A stretch of DNA of 8,714 nucleotides from Clostridiales bacterium (GTDB taxonomy: Bacteria > Bacillota > Clostridia > Lachnospirales > Anaerotignaceae). The notes under the pieces are model-generated. The model was not told the DNA's origin and searched no databases. It saw nothing but the letters and a program-made list of their open reading frames with translations. Of this stretch, positions 1-6,812 are shown piece after piece. The number at the start of each line of letters is the position of its first letter. The first letter of the stretch is position 1. Both the position numbers and the translations under genes were made by a program. The stretch spans positions 1 through 8,714 of the forward strand of contig JAGZLR010000070.1 in the NCBI GenBank assembly GCA_018364635.1, given 5' to 3'.

Positions 1-293
1 TTTTGTTTTCCGGAATTAACATCTTCTCAGCAGTACGTATGATGGCTTATGGGAAAGGATATTTTGCAGGAGGAATTACATTCCTTCGCTCGTTCGCGTT
101 GTTATTGCTGTTTTTGATAGTGCTGCCACAATTTTTTGGAATGAATGGAATCTGGCTTGCAGTTCCAGGAGCGGAAATTTTAACGATGTTTGTTGCAGTT
201 CTGGCGTTAGTTTTTATCCCGCGAGGGAGAAAAAGTGTCTGTTTTGAAAATAATCGTGGTAGACATAAAGAAAACACACAAGTAGTAAAATAG
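1..293 (+). CDS. MATE-family multidrug/Na+ efflux transporter, C-terminal fragment
   Basis: This is the last ~97 residues of a membrane protein whose start lies left of the window; the reading frame is open to the edge (codons begin at base 3). Two hydrophobic segments are visible, around FLRSFALLLLFLIVLPQFF and WLAVPGAEILTMFVAVLALVF, separated by a short GMNGI turn. They are followed by a basic, hydrophilic tail rich in R, K and N. The FSGINIFSAVRMMAYGKG opening and the GIWLAVPGAE turn match the last two helices of MATE exporters of the NorM/DinF type common in Clostridia. Such proteins expel drugs or metabolites using a Na+ or H+ gradient. The gene has no functional link to the sugar operon, and no convincing terminator follows it. 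The family call rests on this fragment only; the substrate is unknown. Confidence 0.72.
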   Translation, partial: LFSGINIFSAVRMMAYGKGYFAGGITFLRSFALLLLFLIVLPQFFGMNGIWLAVPGAEILTMFVAVLALVFIPRGRKSVCFENNRGRHKENTQVVK

Positions 294-356
294 CACAATG
301 TTTGTGGTGGAAAACTATATATAACATACAAAAATAATAAAAAACAAAAAATTAAA

Positions 357-385
357 TTGACGAAAAGTGAATAAAGTGGTAACAT
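357..385 (+). promoter_or_regulatory. Probable sigma-A promoter of the lacI-type repressor gene
   Basis: A TTGACG -35 box (357-362) is separated by 17 bases from a TAACAT -10 box (380-385), matching 5/6 and 4/6 of the vegetative consensus. Transcription would start near 392. The repressor operator at 396-411 then sits directly over the start of the transcript, which suggests autoregulation. The surrounding 294-430 gap is otherwise very A-rich and shows no other gene. Confidence 0.6.
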
Positions 386-395
386 ATAAACAAAT

Positions 396-411
396 AGGAA
401 AACCTTTTCCT
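396..411. promoter_or_regulatory. Operator O1 for LacI-family repressor (autoregulatory)
   Basis: The 16-bp sequence AGGAAAACCTTTTCCT has perfect 7-bp inverted arms around a CC centre. It is the first of three related palindromes in this window and lies 19 bp before the repressor start codon, just downstream of the predicted -10 box. LacI-family proteins usually bind such palindromes with a central CG. The CC centre here may lower affinity relative to the operon-side sites. Confidence 0.68.
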
Positions 412-430
412 GTTTGTAAAGGAGGAGAAT

Positions 431-1450
431 ATGGCTATTACAATTGCAGACATTGCAAAGGAGGCTGGAGTATCCATCTCTACTGTATCTAGAGTGATGA
501 ATGGGACAAAACCGGTAAGTCCAAAATTAAAAGAAAAAGTTTATAAGATTATTGAAAAAAATAATTATACGCCGAATGCATTGGCACAAAGTCTGATAAC
601 TAAAAAAACCAATATTGTAGGAGTCATAGTTCCAGATATATCGAATGTTGTATTTGGAGCACTTACAAAGGGAATCAATGATATTTGTTCAAATGAAGGT
701 TATACAATTATGGTCTGTGAATCTAGAGGAGAATTAGAAGAAGAACTGAAACTTTTAAATATTCTAGAGGATAGGAAAATAGACGGTGTATTGTTTGCAG
801 GAGTAGATGTGAATAAAGAACTGACAGATGCGATGCAGAAAAAGGAATATCCGGTAGTGTTAGTAACTCAGGAGGCGGTTCAAGGTGAGCACGTGATAGA
901 TACAGTTACACACGATAATTTGCAGGCTGTTTATGATGCAGTAAGATTTTTGTATGATAGTGGTCATGAGAGGATTGCATATATAGGCGGGCCAAAACAT
1001 GATTTCTCATCTGGGCAAAAAAGAATCAAAGGATATAAAAAAGCATTGGATGAATTGGGGATTTCCGTACCAGAGTCCTATATAGAACAAGGTGAATTTT
1101 CATTTCAGTCAGGATATGATGGAATGAAAAAGATTTATGAAGAGAATAGTATCTTGCCGACAGCAGTAGTTGCTGGAAGTGATTTGATTGCATTAGGGGC
1201 AATGCAGTTTCTAAATAGTATCGGTATGAGTGTTCCAGCAGATATGTCAATTATCGGATTTGATGATTTGGAATTTTCCATTTATTGCAGACCAGAACTA
1301 TCAACCGTTCGGATTCCATATTTCGAAGAGGGACAAAAAGCAGCAAAAGAACTTTTAAAATATATGAAAGGAACAAAGGAGTATGCTGCAACACATTATG
1401 TAGCACATAAAATTATTAGGAGAGGAACCATAAAAGATATTCATAAATAG
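431..1450 (+). CDS. LacI/GalR-family transcriptional repressor of the sucrose operon
   Basis: This 339-residue protein has the full family length. Residues 3-24 form the helix-turn-helix (ITIADIAKEAGVSISTVS, then RVMNG), and residues 48-58 form the hinge helix (PNALAQSLITK). From about residue 60 to the end it is a periplasmic-binding-protein-like effector domain, with the typical NIVGVIVPDISN start, an ERIAYIGGP strand and the DMSIIGFDD motif near the C-terminus. The start is fixed by an AAAGGAGGAG ribosome site at 418-427. It is transcribed in the same direction as the operon but is separated from it by a hairpin and a promoter region. Three similar palindromes, one before this gene and two before msmE, are its likely operators. 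The effector is inferred to be the imported sugar or a breakdown product; the sequence does not show which. A ScrR- or MsmR-like role fits the context. Confidence 0.9.
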   Translation: MAITIADIAKEAGVSISTVSRVMNGTKPVSPKLKEKVYKIIEKNNYTPNALAQSLITKKTNIVGVIVPDISNVVFGALTKGINDICSNEGYTIMVCESRGELEEELKLLNILEDRKIDGVLFAGVDVNKELTDAMQKKEYPVVLVTQEAVQGEHVIDTVTHDNLQAVYDAVRFLYDSGHERIAYIGGPKHDFSSGQKRIKGYKKALDELGISVPESYIEQGEFSFQSGYDGMKKIYEENSILPTAVVAGSDLIALGAMQFLNSIGMSVPADMSIIGFDDLEFSIYCRPELSTVRIPYFEEGQKAAKELLKYMKGTKEYAATHYVAHKIIRRGTIKDIHK

Positions 1451-1452
1451 AT

Positions 1453-1477
1453 AAAGAGCTGAATGTATCAGCTCTTT
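1453..1477 (+). terminator. Hairpin after the repressor gene, weak intrinsic terminator
   Basis: A perfect 10-bp stem (AAAGAGCTGA with TCAGCTCTTT) closes a 5-base loop, starting 3 bases after the repressor stop codon. On the + strand the only uridines are the last three of the stem and an A-run follows, so termination may be partial. That would allow some read-through into the operon. The complementary strand has a slightly more T-rich tail. Confidence 0.55.
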
Positions 1478-1490
1478 CAAAAAAGAGAAT

Positions 1491-1506
1491 AGGAAAACGA
1501 TTTCCT
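1491..1506. promoter_or_regulatory. Operator O2 (upstream, LacI-type palindrome)
   Basis: AGGAAAACGATTTCCT has a central CG and 7-bp arms with one mismatch, and shares AGGAAAAC with the sites at 396 and 1598. Its centre lies 107 bp upstream of the centre of the 1598 site, close to an integral number of helical turns, so DNA looping between the two is possible. It matches the cre consensus TGWAANCGNTNWCA at 12 of 14 positions. Confidence 0.6.
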
Positions 1507-1538
1507 GTATTTTATAGTAAAAATAAGTGCATATTGTA

Positions 1539-1567
1539 TTTAAAAATCAATTTGTACAAATTATAAG
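1539..1567 (+). promoter_or_regulatory. Probable promoter of the msmEFG-gtfA operon
   Basis: The best pair found is TTTAAA (1539-1544), 17 bases, TATAAG (1562-1567), matching 4/6 and 5/6 of the vegetative consensus, with a predicted start near 1574. An alternative is TTGTAC (1552-1557) with TACTAT (1578-1583), but its 20-base spacing is too long for a good promoter. Both place the operator at 1598-1613 just downstream of the start site, where bound repressor would block initiation or early elongation. The region is almost pure A/T, so the exact boxes are uncertain. Confidence 0.45.
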
Positions 1568-1593
1568 TATAAAAAAATACTATTTTTTTATAC
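1567..1593. repeat. Perfect 13-bp inverted repeat at the operon promoter
   Basis: GTATAAAAAAATA (1567-1579) and its exact complement (1581-1593) flank a single C at 1580, giving a 27-bp palindrome. It lies between the predicted -10 box and the operator at 1598. It could be a binding site, a bent or cruciform-prone A-tract/T-tract element, or a weak A/U hairpin at the 5' end of the transcript. Its function is unknown. Confidence 0.6.
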
Positions 1594-1597
1594 CAAA

Positions 1598-1613
1598 AGG
1601 AAAACGTTTTCAC
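1598..1613. promoter_or_regulatory. Operator O3 / possible cre site before the operon
   Basis: AGGAAAACGTTTTCAC contains a perfect 12-bp palindrome GAAAACGTTTTC (1600-1611). It shares AGGAAAACG with the site at 1491 and AGGAAAAC with the site at 396. It also fits the catabolite-control (CcpA) cre consensus at 13 of 14 positions, failing only at the first T. It may therefore be read by the local repressor, by a CcpA homologue, or by both. It lies 70 bp before the msmE start codon. Confidence 0.65.
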
Positions 1614-1683
1614 AAATAGGGTTATTACCCTGAATAAGGGAATGCAAAGATAAACTCATAAATTACGAAGGAGGAAAACAAGT

Positions 1684-2964
1684 ATGAAGAAAACAAAGAA
1701 ACAAATGGTAGCAGCAGGTTTGGCACTTGTAATGGCAGTATCTCTAGTTGGATGTGGGAATAGTGGTGGAGATAGTCAAAAAGAAGATGGACAAATAACA
1801 TTGAAGTTTTCGTTCGATCAAGGTGTTGGAGAAGCGACTCAAAAAATTGTAGATAAATTTAATGAGAGTCAAGACAAAATTAAGGTAGAAACGGTACTTC
1901 TTCCTCAGGATGCAAATCAGGTACATGATGATTTTGTTAATAAATTAGCGTCTGGGGATAAAAGCGTAGATATTATGGGATTGGATGTGGTGTATGTCGC
2001 TGAGTTTGCATCAGCAGGATGGCTTATGGATTTGACAAATAAAATTGACACAGATGCTATGTTAGACGGTCCAGTTGAGGGTGCAACATATGATGGAAAA
2101 TTAGTGGCAGCTCCATGGTTTACCAATTCAAGTGTATTGTTTTATCGCCAGGATGTATTAGAACAATTGGGGGCAGAAGTTCCTACAACATATGAAGGTT
2201 GGATGGAGCTGGCAGATCAAGCTGTAGGAATAAATGGGATTGAATATGGAGCTGATTTTCAGGCAGCGCAGTCAGAAGCATTGGTAACAAACTGGGTAGA
2301 ATATGTTTGGAACAATGGTGGAGATGTACTTGATGAGTCAGGGGATCCGGTAATCAATTCTGAAAACAATGTAGAGGCAACAAATATTATGAAAAAATTA
2401 GTAGATGAATATGCACCGGAAGGGATTACTACTTATACGGAGACAGAAAGTGAACAAGTATTTAAAGAAGGAAAATGCTTATTTATTCGTGACTGGTCAG
2501 GCTTTTGGACAAGTGGGCAGGACGAAGGATCAAAGGTTGCAGGTAAAATAGCAGCTACAAAGCTCCCAACAGGACCAAATGGGGACGAGTCTCATACTTG
2601 TCTTGGAGGACTAGATTTGGTTGTAAATAATGCAATTGATGAAAAACAAAAGGCAGCAGCGGTAGAATTTATTAACTATATGATAAGTGCAGACACACAA
2701 AAAGAAATGACATTGATTTCTTCACAGCCTCCAGTTGTAAAAGATGTGTATACAGATGCAGAGATTTTAGAGGAGATCCCATTTTATGCAGATTTTTATG
2801 ACATTATTATGACAGGGAAATCAAGACCACTTTCTCCGAAATATGCAAAGGTATCGGATGCTATTCAAAGAAACATTCATCAAGCATTGACTGGAGAGAC
2901 AGATGTGGTGACGGCATTAGACAAACTTCAAGAAGAAGTAGAGGCATTAAACAATAAAAAATAA
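1684..2964 (+). CDS. msmE: Sugar ABC transporter substrate-binding lipoprotein (MsmE-like)
   Basis: This 426-residue extracellular solute-binding protein of family 1 captures the sugar outside the cell and presents it to the permeases. A lipoprotein signal is clear: basic MKKTKKQ, a hydrophobic core, then lipobox L21-V-G-C24 and a Gly/Ser-rich linker, so the mature protein should be lipid-anchored at Cys24. The segment YDGKLVAAPWFTNSSVLFYR (residues ~136-155) and the following QDVLEQLG are typical of maltose/multiple-sugar binding proteins. An AAGGAGG ribosome site lies 9 bases before the ATG. It is the first gene of the operon and is followed by a 52-base gap containing a GC-rich hairpin, an arrangement that often keeps binding-protein mRNA in excess over the permeases. 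The substrate is inferred from the downstream phosphorylase to be sucrose or a related glucoside. Confidence 0.9.
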   Translation: MKKTKKQMVAAGLALVMAVSLVGCGNSGGDSQKEDGQITLKFSFDQGVGEATQKIVDKFNESQDKIKVETVLLPQDANQVHDDFVNKLASGDKSVDIMGLDVVYVAEFASAGWLMDLTNKIDTDAMLDGPVEGATYDGKLVAAPWFTNSSVLFYRQDVLEQLGAEVPTTYEGWMELADQAVGINGIEYGADFQAAQSEALVTNWVEYVWNNGGDVLDESGDPVINSENNVEATNIMKKLVDEYAPEGITTYTETESEQVFKEGKCLFIRDWSGFWTSGQDEGSKVAGKIAATKLPTGPNGDESHTCLGGLDLVVNNAIDEKQKAAAVEFINYMISADTQKEMTLISSQPPVVKDVYTDAEILEEIPFYADFYDIIMTGKSRPLSPKYAKVSDAIQRNIHQALTGETDVVTALDKLQEEVEALNNKK

Positions 2965-2973
2965 AAATAACAT

Positions 2974-2996
2974 GGCGGTGTAAAAACAGCACCGCC
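2974..2996 (+). promoter_or_regulatory. Intercistronic hairpin between msmE and msmF
   Basis: GGCGGTG (2974-2980) pairs perfectly with CACCGCC (2990-2996) around a 9-base A-rich loop; no U-run follows, so it is not a standard terminator. It probably protects the 3' end of msmE mRNA, allowing more binding protein than permease. Its 3' arm touches a second possible stem, CCTCT (2995-2999) with AGAGG (3004-3008), which would cover part of the msmF ribosome site. Confidence 0.55.
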
Positions 2997-3016
2997 TCTA
3001 AAAAGAGGAGGCAGTC

Positions 3017-3922
3017 ATGACCAGTAAAAAAAGAAAATATAATTCACTGCAAAAAACAGAAACCAGAGATGCCTGGATTATGATGGCTCCGGCTATCATT
3101 ATTCTGTTAGTTATTGCGGTATATCCAATTTTAAGAACATTTTGGCTAAGTCTCCACGAAATGGTACTTACAGATCCGGGGAGTGGTTATCCGTTTGTGG
3201 GGATGAAGAATTATATAAAGATATTTCAGGATGAAAGAGCATTGCACTCTATTGGATTTACTTTGAAATTTACAATAACCACGGTGTTTTTTGAGTTGGT
3301 AATAGGATTTGCAGCAGCATTGATTATGAATAAAGCATTTAGGGGAAAAGGGCTTGTCCGAGCAGCAATTTTGATTCCGTGGGCGATTCCGACATCAGTA
3401 TCAGCACTAATGTGGAAATTTATTTATAACGATCAATATGGATTGTTTAATGATATTTTATATAAATTGGGTGTAATCGATTCATACAAAGCATGGTTAA
3501 GTACTGCGGATGGCTCGTTTCTTGCATTAGTTATTACAGATGTTTGGAAAACGGCACCATATATGGCACTTTTGATTTTAGCTGGGCTTCAGATGATTTC
3601 AGAAGATTTGTACGAAGCAGCCAAAATAGATGGGGCAAATGTATTTCAGCGATTCTGTTATGTGACATTGCCAAATGTAAAAGGAACAGTACTTGTTGCG
3701 TTATTATTCAGGACACTAGATGCTTTCCGTGTGTTTGATTTAGTTTCTGTTATGACAGGCGGTGCAAACCAGACGGAAAGTGTATCCTTATATGCATACA
3801 ATAACTTAATGAAATTCCTTGATTTCGGCTATGGGTCAGCGATGGCAGTTATGATATTTATTATTGTATTTATCATTAGTCTTATATATATGAAAGTAAT
3901 GGGCAATCAATTGGTAGAGTAG
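3017..3922 (+). CDS. msmF: Sugar ABC transporter permease (MsmF-like)
   Basis: This 301-residue inner-membrane permease is one half of the translocation channel. A first transmembrane segment lies at about residues 20-46 (IMMAPAIIILLVIAVYPI), followed by a hydrophilic external stretch (DPGSGYPFVGMKNY) and further helices to the C-terminus. The EAA loop that docks the ATPase is evident at residues 200-219: E-A-A-K-I-D-G-A, ending in TLP. Its length and the N-terminal AWIMMAPA pattern match MalF/MsmF/UgpA-type permeases of the CUT1 family. The start is set by an AGGAGG at 3006-3011, five bases before the ATG. The gene is followed after 15 bases by its partner permease. No ATPase gene lies in the operon, so both permeases probably use a shared MsmK/MsmX-type ATPase encoded elsewhere. 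Confidence 0.92.
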   Translation: MTSKKRKYNSLQKTETRDAWIMMAPAIIILLVIAVYPILRTFWLSLHEMVLTDPGSGYPFVGMKNYIKIFQDERALHSIGFTLKFTITTVFFELVIGFAAALIMNKAFRGKGLVRAAILIPWAIPTSVSALMWKFIYNDQYGLFNDILYKLGVIDSYKAWLSTADGSFLALVITDVWKTAPYMALLILAGLQMISEDLYEAAKIDGANVFQRFCYVTLPNVKGTVLVALLFRTLDAFRVFDLVSVMTGGANQTESVSLYAYNNLMKFLDFGYGSAMAVMIFIIVFIISLIYMKVMGNQLVE

Positions 3923-3937
3923 CAAGGAGGAAAACAG

Positions 3938-4777
3938 ATGAATAAAAAGACCTTACATATAATAAAACAAATATTCTTTTATGTGTTTATAGTCCTCTTT
4001 GTAGGAATTATAGTACTTCCGTTTTTATGGCAATTCTTGACATCTATTAAACCAATGTCTGAGATCTCAGCTATGCCGGCACAATGGATACCAAGTGAAA
4101 TTAATATTCAATATTATTTTAATGTGTTTGAGAAACATCCTTTTGGAAAATACTTGTTTAACAGCTTAGTCGTAGCGACATGTACTACATTTTTAAGCAT
4201 TTTAATTGGTGCATCTGCAGCATATGCTTTGGCAAGGTTGCGATTTAAAGGAAAGAAGGTTATGCTTATGGCAATTTTAAGCATTTCTATGTTTCCAACA
4301 ATTGCCACATTGAGTCCGATTTACCTGTTGTTAAAAGAATTTAGTTTGTTAAATACATATTTAGGACTTATTATCCCATATATTACGTTTGCACTTCCAC
4401 TAGCAATTTGGTTATTGACTAATTTCTTTTCACAGTTGCCTAAAGGATTTGAGGAGGCAGCGGCAATTGACGGATGTTCACGAGCAGGAATCTTTTTTCG
4501 AATCATGATTCCGCTAATCAAACCGGCAATATTTTCTGTTGCGTTGATTGTATTTATTAATGCATGGAATGAATATATTTATGCACTTACATTTATGACA
4601 GATGATTTGATGAGAACAGTTCCGGTTGGAATTGCAATGTTCCCAAGTAATTATGAGATGCCTTGGGGAGATATGGCGGCAGGTTCTGTAATTGTAACAG
4701 TGCCACTAATTATTTTGGTTCTGATTTTCCAGAAAAAGATCATAGCAGGTTTGACTAGCGGCGGTGTAAAAGAATAG
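3938..4777 (+). CDS. msmG: Sugar ABC transporter permease (MsmG-like)
   Basis: This 279-residue inner-membrane protein is the second channel subunit, of the MalG/MsmG type (CUT1 family). An N-terminal transmembrane helix spans about residues 12-35 and is followed by the family-typical TSIKP. The EAA motif for ATPase contact is at residues 173-192 (E-A-A-A-I-D-G-C, ending near IP). The conserved FINAWNEYIYALTF stretch (~206-219) and the GLTSGGVKE C-terminus are hallmarks of this subfamily. An AAGGAGG ribosome site lies 7 bases before the ATG. The gene follows msmF after 15 bases, consistent with translation of both subunits at similar levels. The aldo/keto reductase gene starts 39 bases after its stop. 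Confidence 0.92.
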   Translation: MNKKTLHIIKQIFFYVFIVLFVGIIVLPFLWQFLTSIKPMSEISAMPAQWIPSEINIQYYFNVFEKHPFGKYLFNSLVVATCTTFLSILIGASAAYALARLRFKGKKVMLMAILSISMFPTIATLSPIYLLLKEFSLLNTYLGLIIPYITFALPLAIWLLTNFFSQLPKGFEEAAAIDGCSRAGIFFRIMIPLIKPAIFSVALIVFINAWNEYIYALTFMTDDLMRTVPVGIAMFPSNYEMPWGDMAAGSVIVTVPLIILVLIFQKKIIAGLTSGGVKE

Positions 4778-4805
4778 TAAAACGTGATGAATAAGACTAA
4801 AAAGC

Positions 4806-4811
4806 GAGGAG
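4806..4811 (+). promoter_or_regulatory. Ribosome binding site that fixes the aldo/keto reductase start
   Basis: GAGGAG lies five bases before the ATG at 4817. The upstream in-frame GTG (4784) and ATG (4787) have no comparable site. The residues they would add (MNKTKKRGEK) are basic and unlike the start of the enzyme family, so 4817 is preferred. Confidence 0.75.
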
Positions 4812-4816
4812 AAAAA

Positions 4817-5713
4817 ATGAAAGAAATAATTGTTAATAATGATATGAAAATATCACAGGTAGTTGCGGGATGTATGAGAGTAGCAGATGCAAATTTGACA
4901 GGGCATCAGTTTTTAACATTTGTAGAAGAATGTATGGAGATGGGAATTACAACATTTGATCATGCTCCGGTATATGGAGGATATACATGTGAAAAAATAT
5001 TTGGAGATGCAGTATTGCGTGTGAGACCGCAGCTGCGTAAAAAGATGCAGATTGTAACTAAGACGGGAATTGTACTAAAGGGAAAAGATGGAAATAAAAC
5101 AATTCGTTATGAATCTTCTAAAAAGGAGATTCAAAAAGAAATTGAGTCATCACTTCGGAATCTGGGAACAGATTATATCGATTTGCTTTTAGTACATCGC
5201 CCGGATATTTTAGCAGATCCTCAGGAGACAGCCGATGCGTTAGATCAACTTGTACAGGAGGGAAAAGTACTACATTTAGGTGTATCAAATTTTATGCCCT
5301 CTCAGATTGCTGCGTTGCAAAGTTATATGAAAAATCCAATTAGCATTAATCAGATGGAGTTTTCTGTAAAAACAACAGAAAATTTCACCAATGGAGTAAT
5401 GGATGATGCGCTTATAAGAAGAATGCCGTTGATGGCATGGTCACCTTTGGGGGGCGGAAGTGTTTTTTCTGGAGAGGATAAACAGTCTGTAAGACTGAGA
5501 GCCAAATTACAAGAGATAGCAGAAGACTATCACACGTCTATTGATACAATTATGTATTCTTGGTTGTTCAGGCATCCAGTAAAAATTGCAGCAATTACTG
5601 GAACGTTGAATATAGAAAGAGTGAAAAAAGCAGTAGAAGCATTGGAAATTACACTTTCATATGATGAATGGTATCAGATATTAGAAGCATCAAGAGGATA
5701 TTGTGTACCGTAG
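4817..5713 (+). CDS. Aldo/keto reductase, YdhF-like
   Basis: This 298-residue cytoplasmic enzyme should be an NADPH-dependent oxidoreductase with a TIM-barrel fold. In the numbering used here the catalytic tetrad is visible: D48 (TTFDHAPVYGGY), Y53, K82 (VTKTG) and H117 (LLLVHRPD). GVSNF, the MAWSPLGGG strand and the C-terminal ITGTLNIERVKKAVEA stretch match the cofactor-binding region. The whole pattern (DHAPVYGGY, HRPD, SPLGGG, IERV..AVEA, GY.VP at the end) resembles E. coli YdhF, whose physiological substrate is not well defined. It lies within the operon, 39 bases after msmG and 12 bases before the next oxidoreductase, so it probably acts on the imported sugar or a product. Neither sucrose nor fructose metabolism by phosphorolysis requires it. 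The exact reaction is not deducible from the sequence. Confidence 0.87.
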   Translation: MKEIIVNNDMKISQVVAGCMRVADANLTGHQFLTFVEECMEMGITTFDHAPVYGGYTCEKIFGDAVLRVRPQLRKKMQIVTKTGIVLKGKDGNKTIRYESSKKEIQKEIESSLRNLGTDYIDLLLVHRPDILADPQETADALDQLVQEGKVLHLGVSNFMPSQIAALQSYMKNPISINQMEFSVKTTENFTNGVMDDALIRRMPLMAWSPLGGGSVFSGEDKQSVRLRAKLQEIAEDYHTSIDTIMYSWLFRHPVKIAAITGTLNIERVKKAVEALEITLSYDEWYQILEASRGYCVP

Positions 5714-5725
5714 GAGGATATAAAT

Positions 5726-6808
5726 ATGAAAAAAATACGTTTTGGGCTGATTGGATCAGGATGGCGCGCAGAGTTCTATATTAGAATTGCAAAAATGCTT
5801 CCGGAACAATTCGAGTTGACAGGAGTGCTGATTCGAGACAAAGAAAAGGGAAATATATTTTCCAGAAAACACAATGTTCCTGTAGTATCATCACTGGAAG
5901 AATTGGAATTAGAGAAACCAGATTATATCGTGCTTGCAATTAAAAGAGGAATTGTATCAGAATATTTACGAAAACTGTTTGAAAAAGGAATTCCTGTGTT
6001 ATGTGAAACACCGCCAGGTGAAGATATTGCAGCACTGAATTGCCTATGGGAGACTTACAAAAAATATAATGCCAAAATACAAATTGCAGAACAATATTTT
6101 GCACAACCATTGTATGCGGCGTGGCAACAGGTATTACAGGAGGGAAAGATTGGAGAAGTACAGAATATAAATATTTCGGCGCTTCATGGATACCATGGGG
6201 CAAGTATTATAAGGAGATTTTTGAATTCTGGATTTGAAAATGCAGTAATTTATGGAAAACGGTACTGGTTTAATGTAACAGAGACATACGGACGGAAGGG
6301 AATGGATTTTAATGGAGAGATTTTCAAATGTTCCAGAGATCGCTTGACAATGGAATTCGATAATGGGAAGGTGGCTTATTTTGACTTTTCAGATCCGGCA
6401 CAATACCATTCGTTTATTCGGACGAGACAGATTACAATTCAGGGAACTCGGGGAGAAATAGATGATCTGACAATTCGTTACTTGACGGAAAAGAATATTC
6501 CGGTTACAGAGCAATTGAACCGAATTGATCTCGGTGTCTATAATAATCAGGAATGGTCACATTATGGTATTATGCTAGGGGAAGAATTCCTCTATAGAAA
6601 TCCATTTGGAAATGCAAGGCTGAACGATGATGAGATTGCGGTTGCTACTTGTATGATGAAAATGGCAGATTATCTGGAAAATGGGATAGAATTTTATAGT
6701 TTAAAAGAAGCGCTTCAAGATATGTATATTTGCCTGATTATGGACGACGCACTTGCGAATCCAAACAAAGAAATAAAAATGGAAAAACAGATTTGGGCAA
6801 AGAGGTGA
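5726..6808 (+). CDS. Gfo/Idh/MocA-family oxidoreductase, atypical active site
   Basis: This 360-residue cytoplasmic protein has an N-terminal Rossmann fold with dinucleotide motif G10-S-G-W-R-A15 after a short basic start (MKKIRFGLI), and a C-terminal alpha/beta domain (from about residue 125) typical of the family. Members oxidise or reduce sugars, inositols and related polyols with NAD(P). The usual EKP triplet, whose lysine takes part in catalysis in many members, reads E94-T-P96 here. The usual HxxD region reads H157-G-A-S160, keeping the histidine but not the aspartate. It may therefore belong to a divergent subgroup or use other residues. The previous stop codon is part of its ribosome site (TAGGAGG, 5711-5717). 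Its own last codons overlap the gtfA ribosome site, suggesting coupled translation. The substrate is unknown; a glucoside-linked sugar is inferred from context. Confidence 0.85.
   Translation: MKKIRFGLIGSGWRAEFYIRIAKMLPEQFELTGVLIRDKEKGNIFSRKHNVPVVSSLEELELEKPDYIVLAIKRGIVSEYLRKLFEKGIPVLCETPPGEDIAALNCLWETYKKYNAKIQIAEQYFAQPLYAAWQQVLQEGKIGEVQNINISALHGYHGASIIRRFLNSGFENAVIYGKRYWFNVTETYGRKGMDFNGEIFKCSRDRLTMEFDNGKVAYFDFSDPAQYHSFIRTRQITIQGTRGEIDDLTIRYLTEKNIPVTEQLNRIDLGVYNNQEWSHYGIMLGEEFLYRNPFGNARLNDDEIAVATCMMKMADYLENGIEFYSLKEALQDMYICLIMDDALANPNKEIKMEKQIWAKR
6801..6808 (+). promoter_or_regulatory. gtfA ribosome binding site inside the end of the preceding gene
   Basis: AGAGGTGA includes the TGA stop of the oxidoreductase gene (6806-6808) and lies four bases before the gtfA ATG. 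Ribosomes finishing the upstream gene would be placed directly at the next start, so the two products are probably translationally coupled. Confidence 0.7.
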
Positions 6809-6812
6809 TGAA

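Noticed and set aside
294..306. CACAA/TTGTG hairpin directly after the MATE gene as a terminator
   Set aside because: The stem is only five A/T-rich pairs with a 3-base loop and no T-run follows, so termination here is not supported.
47..385. 112-codon open frame on the minus strand over the MATE end and the lacI leader
   Set aside because: It runs antisense to a clear membrane-protein sequence and extends into the promoter region, and its product is a low-complexity F/L/N-rich shadow with no recognisable family.
3493..3738. 81-codon open frame in another + frame inside msmF
   Set aside because: It lies wholly within a well-conserved permease sequence, has no ribosome site, and its product is Cys-rich with no resemblance to a protein family.
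4784..4816. Upstream GTG/ATG start for the aldo/keto reductase
   Set aside because: No ribosome site precedes 4784 or 4787, whereas GAGGAG is well placed before the ATG at 4817, and the extra residues do not match the family N-terminus.
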